Below are positions 53,250 through 64,000 of a DNA stretch of 64,000 nt, one piece after another. The stretch spans positions 518,456 through 582,455 of the forward strand of contig NZ_JADJNN010000004.1 in assembly GCF_016714285.1 (NCBI RefSeq), written 5' to 3'. A program made the position numbers and the translations under genes. Below the pieces are notes generated by a model. The model made no database searches, was not told the origin of the DNA, and saw only the letters and a program-made list of their open reading frames with translations. How positions within the stretch are numbered: the stretch's first letter is position 1; the number at the start of each line of letters is the position of its first letter. Source of the DNA: Nannocystis sp. Its GTDB lineage: Bacteria > Myxococcota_A > Polyangia > Nannocystales > Nannocystaceae.

Positions 53250-53305
53250 GCCATCAAGCCACCGCCCTCTCGACCGCCCGGGGCACGTTCACGCCCGCGC
53301 CGCTG
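53250..53305 (-). repeat. Diverged tandem copy of the smc 3' end
   Basis: The stretch ccaccgccctctcgaccgcc...cacgttcacgcc repeats, with about ten differences, the last coding bases of smc (53317-53375, ccaccgccatctcgaccgcg...gatgttcacgctc) at an offset of about 65 bp. It lies just downstream of the smc stop and codes for nothing recognisable. Confidence 0.7.
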
Positions 53306-53314
53306 CGCCAGCCG

Positions 53315-56300
53315 TCACGCCACCGCCATCTCGACCGCGCGGCGGATGTTCACGCTCACCAGCTTCGACACGCCCTTCACCTCCATCGTCACCCCGTAGA
53401 GCCGGTCCGCGATCTCCATCGTCCGCTTGTTGTGGGTGATGATGATGAACTGCGTGTGCTCCGCCATCTCCGCGACCATCGCCCCGAAGCGGCCCACGTT
53501 GGCCTCGTCGAGCGGCGCGTCGACCTCGTCGAGCAGACAGAACGGGCTCGGCTTGATCAGGAAGATCGCGAAGATCAGCGACACCGCCGTCAGCGCCTTC
53601 TCGCCGCCCGACAGCAGCTCGAGGCTGCGGACCTGCTTGCCCGGCGGCTGGGCAACGATCTCGACCCCGGTCCCGAGCATGTCCGACGGATCTGTCAGCT
53701 TGAGCTCCGCCTTGCCGCCGCTGAACAGGCGCGGGAACACCTGCTGGAACATGTCGTTGACCTGCTTAAACGTCTCGACGAAGCGCTCGCGCGTCGTCTT
53801 GTTGATCTTGTCGATCGCCTCCTGCAGCTGGGCGATCGCCGTCTCGAGGTCGTCCCGCTGGGTCGTCAAGTAGTTGACCCGCCCCGACACCTCCTCGAAC
53901 TCCTCGATCGCCGTCAGGTTCACCTCGCCCATGCGGGCCAGCACCCGCTTGAGCTCCTTCTGCCGCTCCACCTCCTCCGGGCCCGCCATCGGCCGGTCGT
54001 GGTGGTCGGCCAGCACCAGCGCCAGGTCGGCGTCCTGGCGCTCGCGGATGTCGTCCGTCAGGTGCGTCCGCTCGAGCTGCAGCTCCTTCAAGCCGAGCTC
54101 CACCTCCGCGAGCTGCTCGCGCTGCACGTCGAAGCTGCCCCGCAGGTTGCGGACCGCCAGGTCGACCTCGCTCTGGGCCACCCGCGCCGCCTCGTGCGCC
54201 TCGCGGGCCGCCTGCAGCAGCTCGCCCGCCGCCCGGTGCTCGATCATCAGCGTCGCCCGCAGCTCGCCCGCAGCCTCCGCCTCCGCCTGCAGCACCAGCG
54301 CCCGCGCCTCGCCGGCCTCGAAGCTCTCGGTCAGCCGCGTCAGCCGCTCGCGCTCGCCGGCCACCTGCCGCTCGAGCCGCGCCCGCGCCTGGGCCAGCGC
54401 GTCGCGCTGCTGCTGGAACCGGGCCAGGGCGATCCTCGCCTCCGTCAACATCTCGGCGACCCGCGCCTGCTGCTCGCGCAGCGTCTCGATGCGGCCCTCC
54501 GCCTCGCGGCACTCCTGCTCCAGCGCCGGCAGCCGCGCCCGCGCCTCGCCGAGCTCCTCACCGAGCCGGTGCCCGTCCTCGCGACGGCTGCCCAGGCTCT
54601 GCGCCAGCCGCTCGCGCTCGCGGTTCGCCTGCTCGACCCGCTGCCCCAGCCGCACGATCTCCGACTGCAGGCGGCTCACCTCCTGCGCCCGCGTCAGCTT
54701 CATCTTCTCCGCCTCGAGCAGCGCCGCCTCGCTGTGCTCGCGCTCGTGCTCGAGCGCCGACTGCCGCTCGACCAGCCCGTGGTGAACCCCACGCGCCTGC
54801 TCGAGCTCCGCCGCGCCCGCCTCGATCTGCGCGTGCAGCTCGCGGATCTCCCGCTTCTGCTGCAGCAGCGCCGCGTCGAGTCCCTTCGCCGACCCGCCGA
54901 CCACCACCCCGGAAGCCTCGACCCGGTCGCCCTCGAGCGTCACCATCGGCCCGGCATGGCCCTGCTCCCACAGCGCCAGCGCCTGGTCGAGCGTCTCGAC
55001 CACCAGGGTGTCGGCCAGCAGCGCCTGCGCCAGCGCCAGGTACTCCGCCGGCACCTCGATCAGATCCAGCAGCCGCCCGAGCACCCCCCCCGCCGGCGGG
55101 GCACCCAGCGCCGAGCGCTCGGCCAGCGAGATCGCCAGCCCGCCGCCTGTCCCTTGCGACATGTCCTCCGCGACCGGTCCCGAAGCACCTGTCCCCAAAG
55201 CCAGCCCCGTCCCCAGCCCGCTCGCCAACCCGGAAGCCAATTGCGGAGCCCGGGCCGCGCGCGGCAGGAAGCTGGTCCGCCCCTCCTGCTTCTGCTTCAG
55301 CAGCGCCACCCCGCTGGCCCCGCCCTGCGGCGCGGCCACCAGCACCCCCTGCAATCGATCGCCGAGCACCGACGACAGCGCCGCCTCGAGCCGCGCCGGC
55401 GCGCTCAGCTGATCCGCGAGGATCCCCAGCACCCCGAGCTGCTCGCGGTGCTGCATGATCAGCTGCACCCCGCTCGCGCAACCTCGGTAGCGCGCCTGGA
55501 TCTCCTCGAGCGACTGGGCCCGCGAGCGCAGCTTCTGCAGCTCGCCGCGGGCCGCGTCGAGGGCCGCCTCCGACGCCCGCACCCGCTGCTTGAGCTCCGT
55601 CTTCTCGCGATCGATCACCCCGCGCCGCTGGCCGAGCTCGGTCACCCGCTCGGCCGCCACGTCGCGCGCCGCCAGCCCGACCTCGAGATCACTCTGGTCG
55701 CGCTCGGCCTGGATCTGCTGCAGCTCGATCTCCGCCGCCAGCCCCTGCAGCCGCTGCTCGAGCTCCACGAGCCCCTCCGCCCGCGCCCCCAGCTGCGCCG
55801 CCACGCTGGCCTCGCGCGACTGCAGGCGCGACAGCTCGCCCCGCCGCCGCTCGTGCTCCGAGCTCTCACCGCGCAGCCGCGCGACCAGCGAGTCGTGCTC
55901 CTCCTGCAGCCGCTCCGCCGCGTCCGCGTGCCCCTCGTCCCCGCCCGCCAGCACGTCCTCGTGCTGCGCCTGCACCTGCGCGAGCTCCTGCTCCAGCGCC
56001 TCCAGACTGCGCGTCAGCACCCCCGCCTCCGCCCGCGCCTGCGTCGCGCTCACCCGCAGCTGCTCCTGCTCGCGCCGACGGTACTGCTCCTCCGTCTCGG
56101 CCAGGCGCACCCGGTTCTCGAGGTCGAACACCTGCTGCTGGCGCTCGCCCAGCTCCTGCTCCGCCTGCGTCGCCGCCAGCCGGGCCGCCTCGCCGCGGGC
56201 CTCCTGCGCCGCCAGGGCCCCGCGCAGCGCCAGGGCCTGCTCGCTGAGGTCGACCCGCCGCGCCTCGAGCACCCGCGCCGCCATCGTCAGCTCGAGGTAG

Positions 56301-57004
56301 CGGTGGCTCGCCATCCACAGATCGAGCCCGCGCAGCTCGCTGCGGTACCGCTTGTAGCGCTCGGCCTTCTGGGCCTGGCGCCGCAGGTTGCCGAGCCGCC
56401 CCTCGAGCTCGCCGAGCACGTCGCGCACCCGCAGCAGGTTCTGCTGGGTCTGCCCGATCTTCACCTCGGCGGCCTGCTTCTGCGCCTTGAAGCGGGTGAT
56501 GCCGGCCGCCTCGTCGATGATGTAGCGGCGCTCCTCCGGCTTGCTGCTGACGATGCGACCGACCTGGCCCTGCTCGATGATCGAGTAGCCGCGGGTGCCC
56601 GCGCCGGTCCCCGTCATCAGCTCCTGCACGTCGCGCAGGCGGCAGTTCACCTTGTTGATCAGGTACTCGCTGGTCCCGTCGCGCAGCAGCCGGCGCGTCA
56701 CCGCGATCTCTGCGTAGTTGAGGTACGCCAGCGGCACGTTGCCCGCGTTCTCGAAGGTCAGCGTCACCTCGGCCGCGTTGCCCGGCCCGCGCACGCTGCA
56801 GCCGGCGAAGATCACGTCGGCCATCCCGCTGCCGCGCAGGTGCTTGGCCCGCTGCTCGCCCAGACACCAGCGCATCGCGTCGACGATGTTCGACTTGCCG
56901 CAGCCGTTCGGCCCGATCACCGCCGTCACGTGGTCGTCGATGTGCACCACTTCGCGGTCGGCGAAGGACTTGAAGCCGCTGAGCTCGATCTTCTTGATCC
57001 GCAT
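53315..57004 (-). CDS. smc: Chromosome segregation protein SMC
   Basis: 1229 residues. N-terminal ATPase half with Walker A GPNGCGKSN (31-39) and conserved DAMRWCLGEQRAKHLRG; first coiled coil to about 510; hinge at about 520-690; second coiled coil; C-terminal half with ABC signature LLSGGEKALTAVSLIFAIF near 1126 and Walker B PFCLLDEVDAPLDEANVGRF. It organises and segregates the chromosome with ScpAB. Two hairpin copies (55146-55166 and 55187-55204) encode EDMSQGTGGG and LALGTGAS at about residues 600-620 inside the hinge, giving a Gly/Ser-rich insert and partly explaining the extra length over the usual 1150-1190. The ATG at 57004 matches the family's MRIKKIELSGFKSF start; codons upstream to 57235 have no resemblance. 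Confidence 0.95.
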   Translation of the reverse strand: MRIKKIELSGFKSFADREVVHIDDHVTAVIGPNGCGKSNIVDAMRWCLGEQRAKHLRGSGMADVIFAGCSVRGPGNAAEVTLTFENAGNVPLAYLNYAEIAVTRRLLRDGTSEYLINKVNCRLRDVQELMTGTGAGTRGYSIIEQGQVGRIVSSKPEERRYIIDEAAGITRFKAQKQAAEVKIGQTQQNLLRVRDVLGELEGRLGNLRRQAQKAERYKRYRSELRGLDLWMASHRYLELTMAARVLEARRVDLSEQALALRGALAAQEARGEAARLAATQAEQELGERQQQVFDLENRVRLAETEEQYRRREQEQLRVSATQARAEAGVLTRSLEALEQELAQVQAQHEDVLAGGDEGHADAAERLQEEHDSLVARLRGESSEHERRRGELSRLQSREASVAAQLGARAEGLVELEQRLQGLAAEIELQQIQAERDQSDLEVGLAARDVAAERVTELGQRRGVIDREKTELKQRVRASEAALDAARGELQKLRSRAQSLEEIQARYRGCASGVQLIMQHREQLGVLGILADQLSAPARLEAALSSVLGDRLQGVLVAAPQGGASGVALLKQKQEGRTSFLPRAARAPQLASGLASGLGTGLALGTGASGPVAEDMSQGTGGGLAISLAERSALGAPPAGGVLGRLLDLIEVPAEYLALAQALLADTLVVETLDQALALWEQGHAGPMVTLEGDRVEASGVVVGGSAKGLDAALLQQKREIRELHAQIEAGAAELEQARGVHHGLVERQSALEHEREHSEAALLEAEKMKLTRAQEVSRLQSEIVRLGQRVEQANRERERLAQSLGSRREDGHRLGEELGEARARLPALEQECREAEGRIETLREQQARVAEMLTEARIALARFQQQRDALAQARARLERQVAGERERLTRLTESFEAGEARALVLQAEAEAAGELRATLMIEHRAAGELLQAAREAHEAARVAQSEVDLAVRNLRGSFDVQREQLAEVELGLKELQLERTHLTDDIRERQDADLALVLADHHDRPMAGPEEVERQKELKRVLARMGEVNLTAIEEFEEVSGRVNYLTTQRDDLETAIAQLQEAIDKINKTTRERFVETFKQVNDMFQQVFPRLFSGGKAELKLTDPSDMLGTGVEIVAQPPGKQVRSLELLSGGEKALTAVSLIFAIFLIKPSPFCLLDEVDAPLDEANVGRFGAMVAEMAEHTQFIIITHNKRTMEIADRLYGVTMEVKGVSKLVSVNIRRAVEMAVA

Positions 57005-57212
57005 CGCTAAACGCCCACCGGATAGCACCTGCCGCGGGTTTGGAGAATGCCCCCGAAGCCACCGCGAGATCTGCCCCAAAGGCCCCACCGATCGGCCACT
57101 CCGGCGACTTATCCACAGCGACCCGAGGCCCGCCGCGCCCCCCATCCCGGAGATCGCCCGAGATCTCGCGTGCCCCCCGGGCGCCGCGTGTGCTACGAGG
57201 AGGGCCGCGACG

Positions 57213-58445
57213 ATGTCCCTCGAACTGCTCGTCATCCTGGTGACCCTCGGCGTGCTCCTGCTCGCCGGCGGGGCCGTCGTCCTCTACCGCCGCACTCGCC
57301 CCGCCCTGCCCGCCCCCCCCGTCGCCAAGGAGCTCCCCGAGGCAAACGAGCGGCCCCGCGAACGGCCCGCGCGCCCGATCGCATCAACGACCCCCGCCAG
57401 CGAGTCCAGCGTCCCGCTCCCGCAGGACAAGCCCGCCCTGCCCGCCGCGAGCCCGGTCGACGCCGCCCGCCTCGCCGAGCGCCGCCGCTACGAGCACGGC
57501 CTGGCCCGCACCCGCGGCGGCTTCGTCGCCCGCCTCGCCAGCCTGTTCCGCGGCAAGCCCCGCGTCAGCAGCCAGCTCAAGGAGGAGATCGAGGAGGTCC
57601 TGTTCACCGCCGACATCGGCGCCAAGACGGCCCAGAAGCTGCTCGACCAGGTCACCGCCCTGCTCGACCGCAGCCAGGTCGCCGACGCCGAGCAGGTCTG
57701 GGCCGTCATCCGCCGCGAGGCCCGGGAGATCCTCCACCAACCCGCGGCCCCCCTCGACTACTCGCCCAACCCCGGCCCTTACGTCCTCCTCATGATCGGC
57801 GTCAACGGCGTCGGCAAGACGACCACCCTCGGCAAGCTCGCCGCCCTCCACGAGGCCGCCGGTCGCAAGGTCCTGCTGGTCGCCGGCGACACCTTCCGCG
57901 CCGCCGCCGGCGAGCAGCTGGAGATCTGGTCGCGCCGGGTCGGCTGCGCCATCCACCAGGGCAAGGACAACGCCGACCCCTCCGCCGTGATCTTCGAGGG
58001 CATCCTCCGCGGCCACCGCGAGGGCTTCGACGTCGTCCTCTGCGACACCGCCGGCCGGCTCCACACCAAGAAGGAGCTGATGGACGAGCTGCAGAAGATC
58101 CGCCGCGCCTGCGCCAAGGCCCTCGCCAAGGCCCACGGCCGCCCCGAGTCGGAGATCCGCGGCCCCCACGACACCTTCCTCGTCCTCGACGCCACCATCG
58201 GCCAGAACGCCCTCGCCCAGGCCACCCTCTTCAAGGAGACGATGGACTTCAGCGGCCTGGTCCTGACCAAGCTCGACGGCACCGCCAAGGGCGGCGTGGT
58301 CCTCGGCGTGGTCGACGAGCTGCGCATCCCGGTCCGCTTCATCGGCATCGGCGAGGCCGTCGCCGACCTCCGCCCCTTCGACGCCGACGCCTTCTGCGAC
58401 GCACTCTTCGCAAGCGATGGCGCCACCGACAACCCAGCCGCCTGA
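57213..58445 (+). CDS. ftsY: Signal recognition particle receptor FtsY
   Basis: 410 residues. An N-terminal membrane helix (LLVILVTLGVLLLAGGAVVLY) and a Pro/Ala/Arg-rich linker to about 95 are followed by the NG domain: N-domain helices (LKEEIEEVLFTADIGAKTAQKLL), G1 GVNGVGKTTTLGKLA near 196, DTFRAAAGEQLEIW, DTAGRLHTK, TKLDGTAKGG and the closing GIGEAVADLRPFDADAFCDALF. It docks the SRP-ribosome complex to the membrane and reciprocally activates GTP hydrolysis with Ffh. The ATG at 57213 is preceded by gaggaggg at good spacing. It is divergent from smc across 208 bp. Confidence 0.95.
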   Translation: MSLELLVILVTLGVLLLAGGAVVLYRRTRPALPAPPVAKELPEANERPRERPARPIASTTPASESSVPLPQDKPALPAASPVDAARLAERRRYEHGLARTRGGFVARLASLFRGKPRVSSQLKEEIEEVLFTADIGAKTAQKLLDQVTALLDRSQVADAEQVWAVIRREAREILHQPAAPLDYSPNPGPYVLLMIGVNGVGKTTTLGKLAALHEAAGRKVLLVAGDTFRAAAGEQLEIWSRRVGCAIHQGKDNADPSAVIFEGILRGHREGFDVVLCDTAGRLHTKKELMDELQKIRRACAKALAKAHGRPESEIRGPHDTFLVLDATIGQNALAQATLFKETMDFSGLVLTKLDGTAKGGVVLGVVDELRIPVRFIGIGEAVADLRPFDADAFCDALFASDGATDNPAA

Positions 58446-59030
58446 TAGCGAGGAACAGCGCACTCGCCACGCCCGGTCTGCCAGCCGCCGGACCGCTGAC
58501 CCGATCGCTGGCCCATCGCTGGCCTTCGGGACAGGTCGCAAGGGCCAGGTGCAGATCGGCCACACACGGGGTTTTCCGGCCATAAACCGCATTATGCACG
58601 CAGTTTCGCCCGCCCCCCGCAGCCGTGTACACGCACCCCGCCGCGTCACCGCGATCGCATCCCCCACGCCGCAGGAGATCGCCGCCGCAGGACCGCCGCC
58701 AGGACAGCGTCCCTTCCCCCTCACGACCCGCTCCCCCGCGTGATGCCTCCCCGCGAGCACACGGCCACGAGCCGCTCGAAGCGCCCCCAAGCACCCCCAG
58801 ACCCGCGATCCATGCGTGTTTTTGCTCCACCGCAAAGTTGTTGGCGAGTGCCGCTTGTCCTGTTGTTACCTAGTGGTTCGCTGTGATACCGTCCGACACC
58901 GCTACCGCCTGATGTCCTGCAAGGGACCGACGAACGGTACGTGCCTCGCCCCAGCGCGGGGGCTCCTGAAGCTCTCCCTCCCCCTAGCTACCCCAGAGCG
59001 ACTCCAGTGCCCGTAGACCTTGAGGTGAGC
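58446..59030. other. Intergenic region upstream of the beta-barrel gene pair (585 bp)
   Basis: No supported gene. It contains a compound palindrome at 58518-58550 (ggccttcgggacaggtc, then aagggccaggt), and a locally AT-richer stretch at about 58815-58890 (gtttttgctcc, ttgttacctagtgg) that is the best candidate for the promoter of the two outer-membrane protein genes. I cannot fix exact promoter elements. Confidence 0.5.
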
Positions 59031-60035
59031 ATGCGACGATTCTTGACCGGCTCGGCTGTACTGTTCGCTACAGCCTGGGCAATCCCTGCCTCTGCACATG
59101 CCGCCCCGGCGGCTCCCCCAGCTCCAACCAAGCCAGCGGGCGAGGACGAAGACATCGTCCTGGACGAGGCCGAAGGCGATACGCCGGCCAAGCCCGCGGC
59201 GGGCGACAAGCCGGCAGCGGGCGGTGACGCCGGCGCCGCTGCGTCCGGAGGCGACCTCTTCGCCGACGAAAAGCCGAAGGGCGGCGAGCCCCCTCCCGGC
59301 GAAGGTGGCAAGGTCAGCAAGGACAGCGAACTCAACCAGCTGAAGGCCGACAAGGCGTTCATCACGGTGGTCCAGCGCCAGCGCTTCCTCAAGAAGAAGC
59401 GCTTCGAGTTCAGCCCGAACGTCGGCATCTCGGTCAACGACCCCTTCGTCCGCCACATCGCCATCGGCGCCGAGCTCAACTACTGGATCACCAACCGCCT
59501 CGCGGTCGGCCTCACCGGTACCGGCTTCATCGGCAACAAGACCTCCCGCTACAACAACATCCGCTTCCAGGAGGGCGTGCTCCTCACCGCCAACAAGGTG
59601 TTGTGGCAGGCGAGCCTGAACGTCCTCTACAACCCCTTCTACGGCAAGATCGCGGTGTTCAACCGGGCCCTGCTGCACTGGGAGTCGTTCATCCAGGCCG
59701 GCGGCGGCGCCGTCCAGACCCAGGTGATCCCGCGCTACGAGGCGCTCCACGAGCCCTTCCGCACCGTCACCGGCCAGGGCAACTTCGCGCTCGGCGCCCG
59801 CTTCTACGGCCCGAAGACCGACTGGATCTCGGTCAACTTCGGCGTCCGCACCTGGATCTATCAGGACAAGCTCGAGCCCGTGGGCCGCGGCCCCGGCCCC
59901 GTGTCGATGGCCAACCTCGACGACAAGGACGTTGCGAAGAGCAACGCCGAGAAGAAGCTCGCCTTCAACGTCGTGTTCTTCCTCGGCGTTAGCTTCTACT
60001 TCCCCACCTCCTTCCAGTACACCACCCGCCGGTGA
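59031..60035 (+). CDS. Outer-membrane beta-barrel protein (myxobacterial OMP family), first of pair
   Basis: 334 residues. Signal peptide MRRFLTGSAVLFATAWAIPASAHA; an acidic Ala/Pro/Lys-rich linker (about 25-100, EDEDIVLDEAEGDTPAKPAAGDKPAAGG); then alternating beta-strands (FEFSPNVGISVNDPFVRHIAIGAELNYWITNRLAVGLTG, VLLTANKVLWQASLNVLYNPFYGKIAVFN) and a C-terminal strand VVFFLGVSFYFPTSFQYTTRR. The pattern matches the outer-membrane beta-barrel domain found in myxobacteria (often annotated TIGR04565). The ATG at 59031 gives the signal peptide. The next gene of the same family begins at or just past its stop, so both are probably co-expressed. Confidence 0.87.
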   Translation: MRRFLTGSAVLFATAWAIPASAHAAPAAPPAPTKPAGEDEDIVLDEAEGDTPAKPAAGDKPAAGGDAGAAASGGDLFADEKPKGGEPPPGEGGKVSKDSELNQLKADKAFITVVQRQRFLKKKRFEFSPNVGISVNDPFVRHIAIGAELNYWITNRLAVGLTGTGFIGNKTSRYNNIRFQEGVLLTANKVLWQASLNVLYNPFYGKIAVFNRALLHWESFIQAGGGAVQTQVIPRYEALHEPFRTVTGQGNFALGARFYGPKTDWISVNFGVRTWIYQDKLEPVGRGPGPVSMANLDDKDVAKSNAEKKLAFNVVFFLGVSFYFPTSFQYTTRR

Positions 60036-60046
60036 GAGCCCTCGAC

Positions 60047-61030
60047 ATGCATAGGATTCGAACGCTCACTGTTTTGGCGGCCACCCTCGCCGCTGTCATG
60101 CTGCTCCCGGACACCGCTCAGGCCAAGCGCAAGAGCCCGCTCGAGGGCAAGCCGGTGGTGGTCCGCAAGCTCGAGCTGCGTAAGCTCCGCGTCGGCATCA
60201 CCCCCTTCGTCGGCATGAGCATCTCGCAGCCCTTCGTCCACAAGGGCTACGTCGGCGGCAAGCTGCACTTCGATTTCACCGACTGGATCGGGATCAGGGG
60301 CATGTTTGCGATGGGCATCATCAACAAGGATGCCAAGCTGCTTCGCGGCCTCAACGCCGAGGGCGGCCTGCCGGTCGGCATCGACCCGATGACGCCTGGG
60401 AACAACACCCTCGCGCCGGTCCGCAGCCCGAACGACTTCAACAACCCCGCGCCGCTGCAGCAGGACTTCAAGGCCGGCCTCACCCGCAACCAGTTCCTGG
60501 CCTCGCTCGACGTGGTGTTCACGCCCTTCAGCGGCAAGCTGGGCCTGTTCTCGGGCATCTTCACCGAGTACGACCTCTACCTGTTCGGCGGCCTCGGCCT
60601 GTCCAACTGGCAGAAGCACTACAAGGATTCGAAGAGCACCACCGAAGCGCTCGGCAACCTGAACGTCACTGACGCCTCCAAGAAGGACGGCACCTACTGC
60701 CGCACCTCGGGAGACCCGACCAGCGAGGTCAACCGCGAGTGCTTCCTGCACCCGGTCAAGGCCGACACCGGCATCAAGGTGGGCCCGAGCTTCGGCGGCG
60801 GCATCCACATCTTCCTCGCCGACTTCGCCGCCATCAACGTCGATGTCCAGGACATCATGTCCCTGAACAACATCGCCGGCCTCAACAGCACCACCACCGA
60901 GGTTCCGCCCACGGTCGACAAGAGCGACCGCAACTGGAACCACAACGTGATGATGTCCCTCGGCGTGACCTTCTACTTCCCGCCGAAGGCCAAGCGCTCC
61001 GAGCTGAAGACCGGCGCCAAGAAGAAGTAG
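60047..61030 (+). CDS. Outer-membrane beta-barrel protein, second of pair
   Basis: 327 residues. Signal peptide MHRIRTLTVLAATLAAVMLLPDTAQA, then a barrel related to its upstream neighbour: RVGITPFVGMSISQPFVHKGYVGGKLHFDFTDWIGIRGMFAMG, FLASLDVVFTPFSGKLGLFSGIFTEYDLYLFGGLGLS, VMMSLGVTFYFPPKAKRSE. A pair of Cys (TYCRTSG, RECFLHP) lies in a long loop near 225-240. In myxobacterial OMP pairs, such genes often sit with adventurous-gliding or secretion genes; nothing here fixes a role. An alternative GTG at 60032 overlaps the upstream stop as GTGA; the ATG at 60047 gives a cleaner signal peptide. Confidence 0.86.
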   Translation: MHRIRTLTVLAATLAAVMLLPDTAQAKRKSPLEGKPVVVRKLELRKLRVGITPFVGMSISQPFVHKGYVGGKLHFDFTDWIGIRGMFAMGIINKDAKLLRGLNAEGGLPVGIDPMTPGNNTLAPVRSPNDFNNPAPLQQDFKAGLTRNQFLASLDVVFTPFSGKLGLFSGIFTEYDLYLFGGLGLSNWQKHYKDSKSTTEALGNLNVTDASKKDGTYCRTSGDPTSEVNRECFLHPVKADTGIKVGPSFGGGIHIFLADFAAINVDVQDIMSLNNIAGLNSTTTEVPPTVDKSDRNWNHNVMMSLGVTFYFPPKAKRSELKTGAKKK

Positions 61031-61070
61031 TCGCCCCGCCTTCGTTGGGCCCCCAGGGCCACACCCGCCG

Positions 61071-61134
61071 GCACCCGCCGGCGTTCGCGTTTGTCAGCCC
61101 CGCCATCGCCGCACCCGCCGGCGTTCGCCGTCGG
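61071..61134. repeat. Direct repeat beside the lipoprotein stop codon
   Basis: cacccgccggcgttcgc occurs at 61071-61087 and 61111-61127, each followed within 8 bp by gtcagccc. The second copy abuts the stop codon of the minus-strand lipoprotein (61135), the first lies 40 bp further downstream. It is another possible short duplication at a gene 3' end. Confidence 0.6.
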
Positions 61135-61584
61135 TCAGCCCTGGCAGCCGCTGAAGAACTGCGTGGTCACCACGCTCTGGTCGTCCGTGTCGATGCTGGC
61201 GGTGAAGAACGAGTGCACGCTCATCGCACCGTACGCCCCCGGCTCCTCCGACCACAGCTCGAGGCAGTTCTTCGTCAGGTCGACCTCGATGCCCTCGAAG
61301 CGGAAGCTGCCGTCGGCCTCGGCGTCGACGAAGGCACCGGGCTCGCGGTAAGCGTCGAGCAGGTACACCACCGTCCCCGGCTCCGGGTCGTGGACGCCGA
61401 GTTGCCCGTCGATGTCGACCCGCTGCACCGGCGCGAGCTTGAGGCTCGGCGGCGGCACCGGCACCGAGATCCCGTGCCGCTCGATCTGCGGACCATCGTC
61501 GAAGTTGCCGATCGGGTGGTCGTTGCAACCTGTCCCAAGGGCCATGTACAGCGCAGCGAGACTGGCAGCGGCGAGGCGAGGCAT
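61135..61584 (-). CDS. Small hypothetical lipoprotein whose lipobox is hairpin-encoded
   Basis: 149 residues. MPRLAAASLAALYMALGTGC forms the lipoprotein signal; the MALGTGC part is encoded by a copy of the dispersed palindrome (61527-61547). The mature part (VPVPPPSLKLAPVQRVDIDGQLGVHDPEPGTVVYLLDAYREPGAFVDAEADGSFRFEGIEVDLTKNCLELW) looks like a carboxypeptidase-regulatory or transthyretin-like beta-sandwich, in that a VYLLDA...GSFRFEGIEV repeat pattern is typical, but this is by pattern only. The ATG at 61584 was chosen for the signal; codons upstream lack hydrophobic character. It converges on the second beta-barrel gene. Confidence 0.72.
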   Translation of the reverse strand: MPRLAAASLAALYMALGTGCNDHPIGNFDDGPQIERHGISVPVPPPSLKLAPVQRVDIDGQLGVHDPEPGTVVYLLDAYREPGAFVDAEADGSFRFEGIEVDLTKNCLELWSEEPGAYGAMSVHSFFTASIDTDDQSVVTTQFFSGCQG

Positions 61585-61769
61585 GATGGAGCTTTCGGTA
61601 CGCACGGACCGTGGCGTCGTTCTGGCGGGGCACCCCAGTCTAAGCAAAATTCAGACCGGGAAATTACCCAGCGAGTCCGTCTCCCCACCGCGAGCCTCGA
61701 CAACCGCGGTGGCGTGCACCTGGGGTGATCGCCAACACGGTTGGCGCCCACGAGCCCCGAGCCGTGGCC

Positions 61770-64000
<2,231 letters not shown>

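Overview
The window is about 72 % G+C, densely coding and biased to the minus strand. It looks like chromosomal DNA of a predatory myxobacterium (phylum Myxococcota, most likely the Nannocystis/Enhygromyxa side). Reasons: a MYXO-CTERM-like sorting tail, two Pkn2-type Ser/Thr kinases with TonB-like or PEGA C-termini, several lipoproteins with long Thr/Ser linkers after the lipobox, an IgGFc-binding-domain lipoprotein, a lipoprotein sedolisin, paired myxobacterial outer-membrane beta-barrel proteins and a GAF/sigma-54 regulator. This is inference from protein content; no rRNA or tRNA gene was seen.

Layout. 1-13.9 kb: MtaB-like tRNA methylthiotransferase (cut by the left edge), a giant kinase, RluE-like pseudouridine synthase, acyl-CoA dehydrogenase, a kinase/TPR/periplasmic-binding-protein operon, leucyl aminopeptidase and uracil-DNA glycosylase. 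14.0-17.6 kb: a non-coding element bounded by 65-bp inverted repeats and holding six tandem hairpin units, then a roadblock-like protein, a YfbK-like von Willebrand A lipoprotein and a MYXO-CTERM protein. 17.6-36.4 kb: a seven-ORF minus-strand operon joined by 4-bp GTGA overlaps, with CapB- and CapC-like proteins, a 1947-residue secreted protein ending in a probable beta-barrel, a second large secreted protein, a lipoprotein and a CHASE2 protein. It looks like an elaborated poly-gamma-glutamate-type polymer system. 36.5-45.8 kb: surface and secreted proteins, two paralogous Thr/Ser-rich lipoproteins and striking poly-G/poly-C tracts. 45.8-52.0 kb: a heavy-metal RND efflux operon with its own two-component system. 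52-61 kb: a saccharopine-dehydrogenase-like oxidoreductase, SMC, FtsY and two beta-barrel proteins. 61-64 kb: a small lipoprotein and a sigma-54 activator running off the right edge.

The most unusual signal is a dispersed palindrome of the form CCTGTCC-N3/4-GGACAGG, with about 60 recognisable copies. It occurs singly and in tandem arrays, both between genes and inside ORFs. Inside ORFs the array periods are 21, 27, 36, 39, 57 or 63 nt, all multiples of three, so reading frames survive; in the intergenic array the period is 49-51 nt. Both places where the spacing inside a coding array is not a multiple of three coincide with ORF breaks. The peptides produced include xSxGTG, CPxGQ and WPxGQV.

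A second pattern is decayed tandem copies of gene 3' ends just downstream of the stop codon (acyl-CoA dehydrogenase, MYXO-CTERM protein, smc and possibly others). A third concerns data quality: seven gene regions show a frame break, and in six of them the length is exactly one base short of a multiple of three. Homopolymer undercalls in the assembly are therefore more likely than real pseudogenes.
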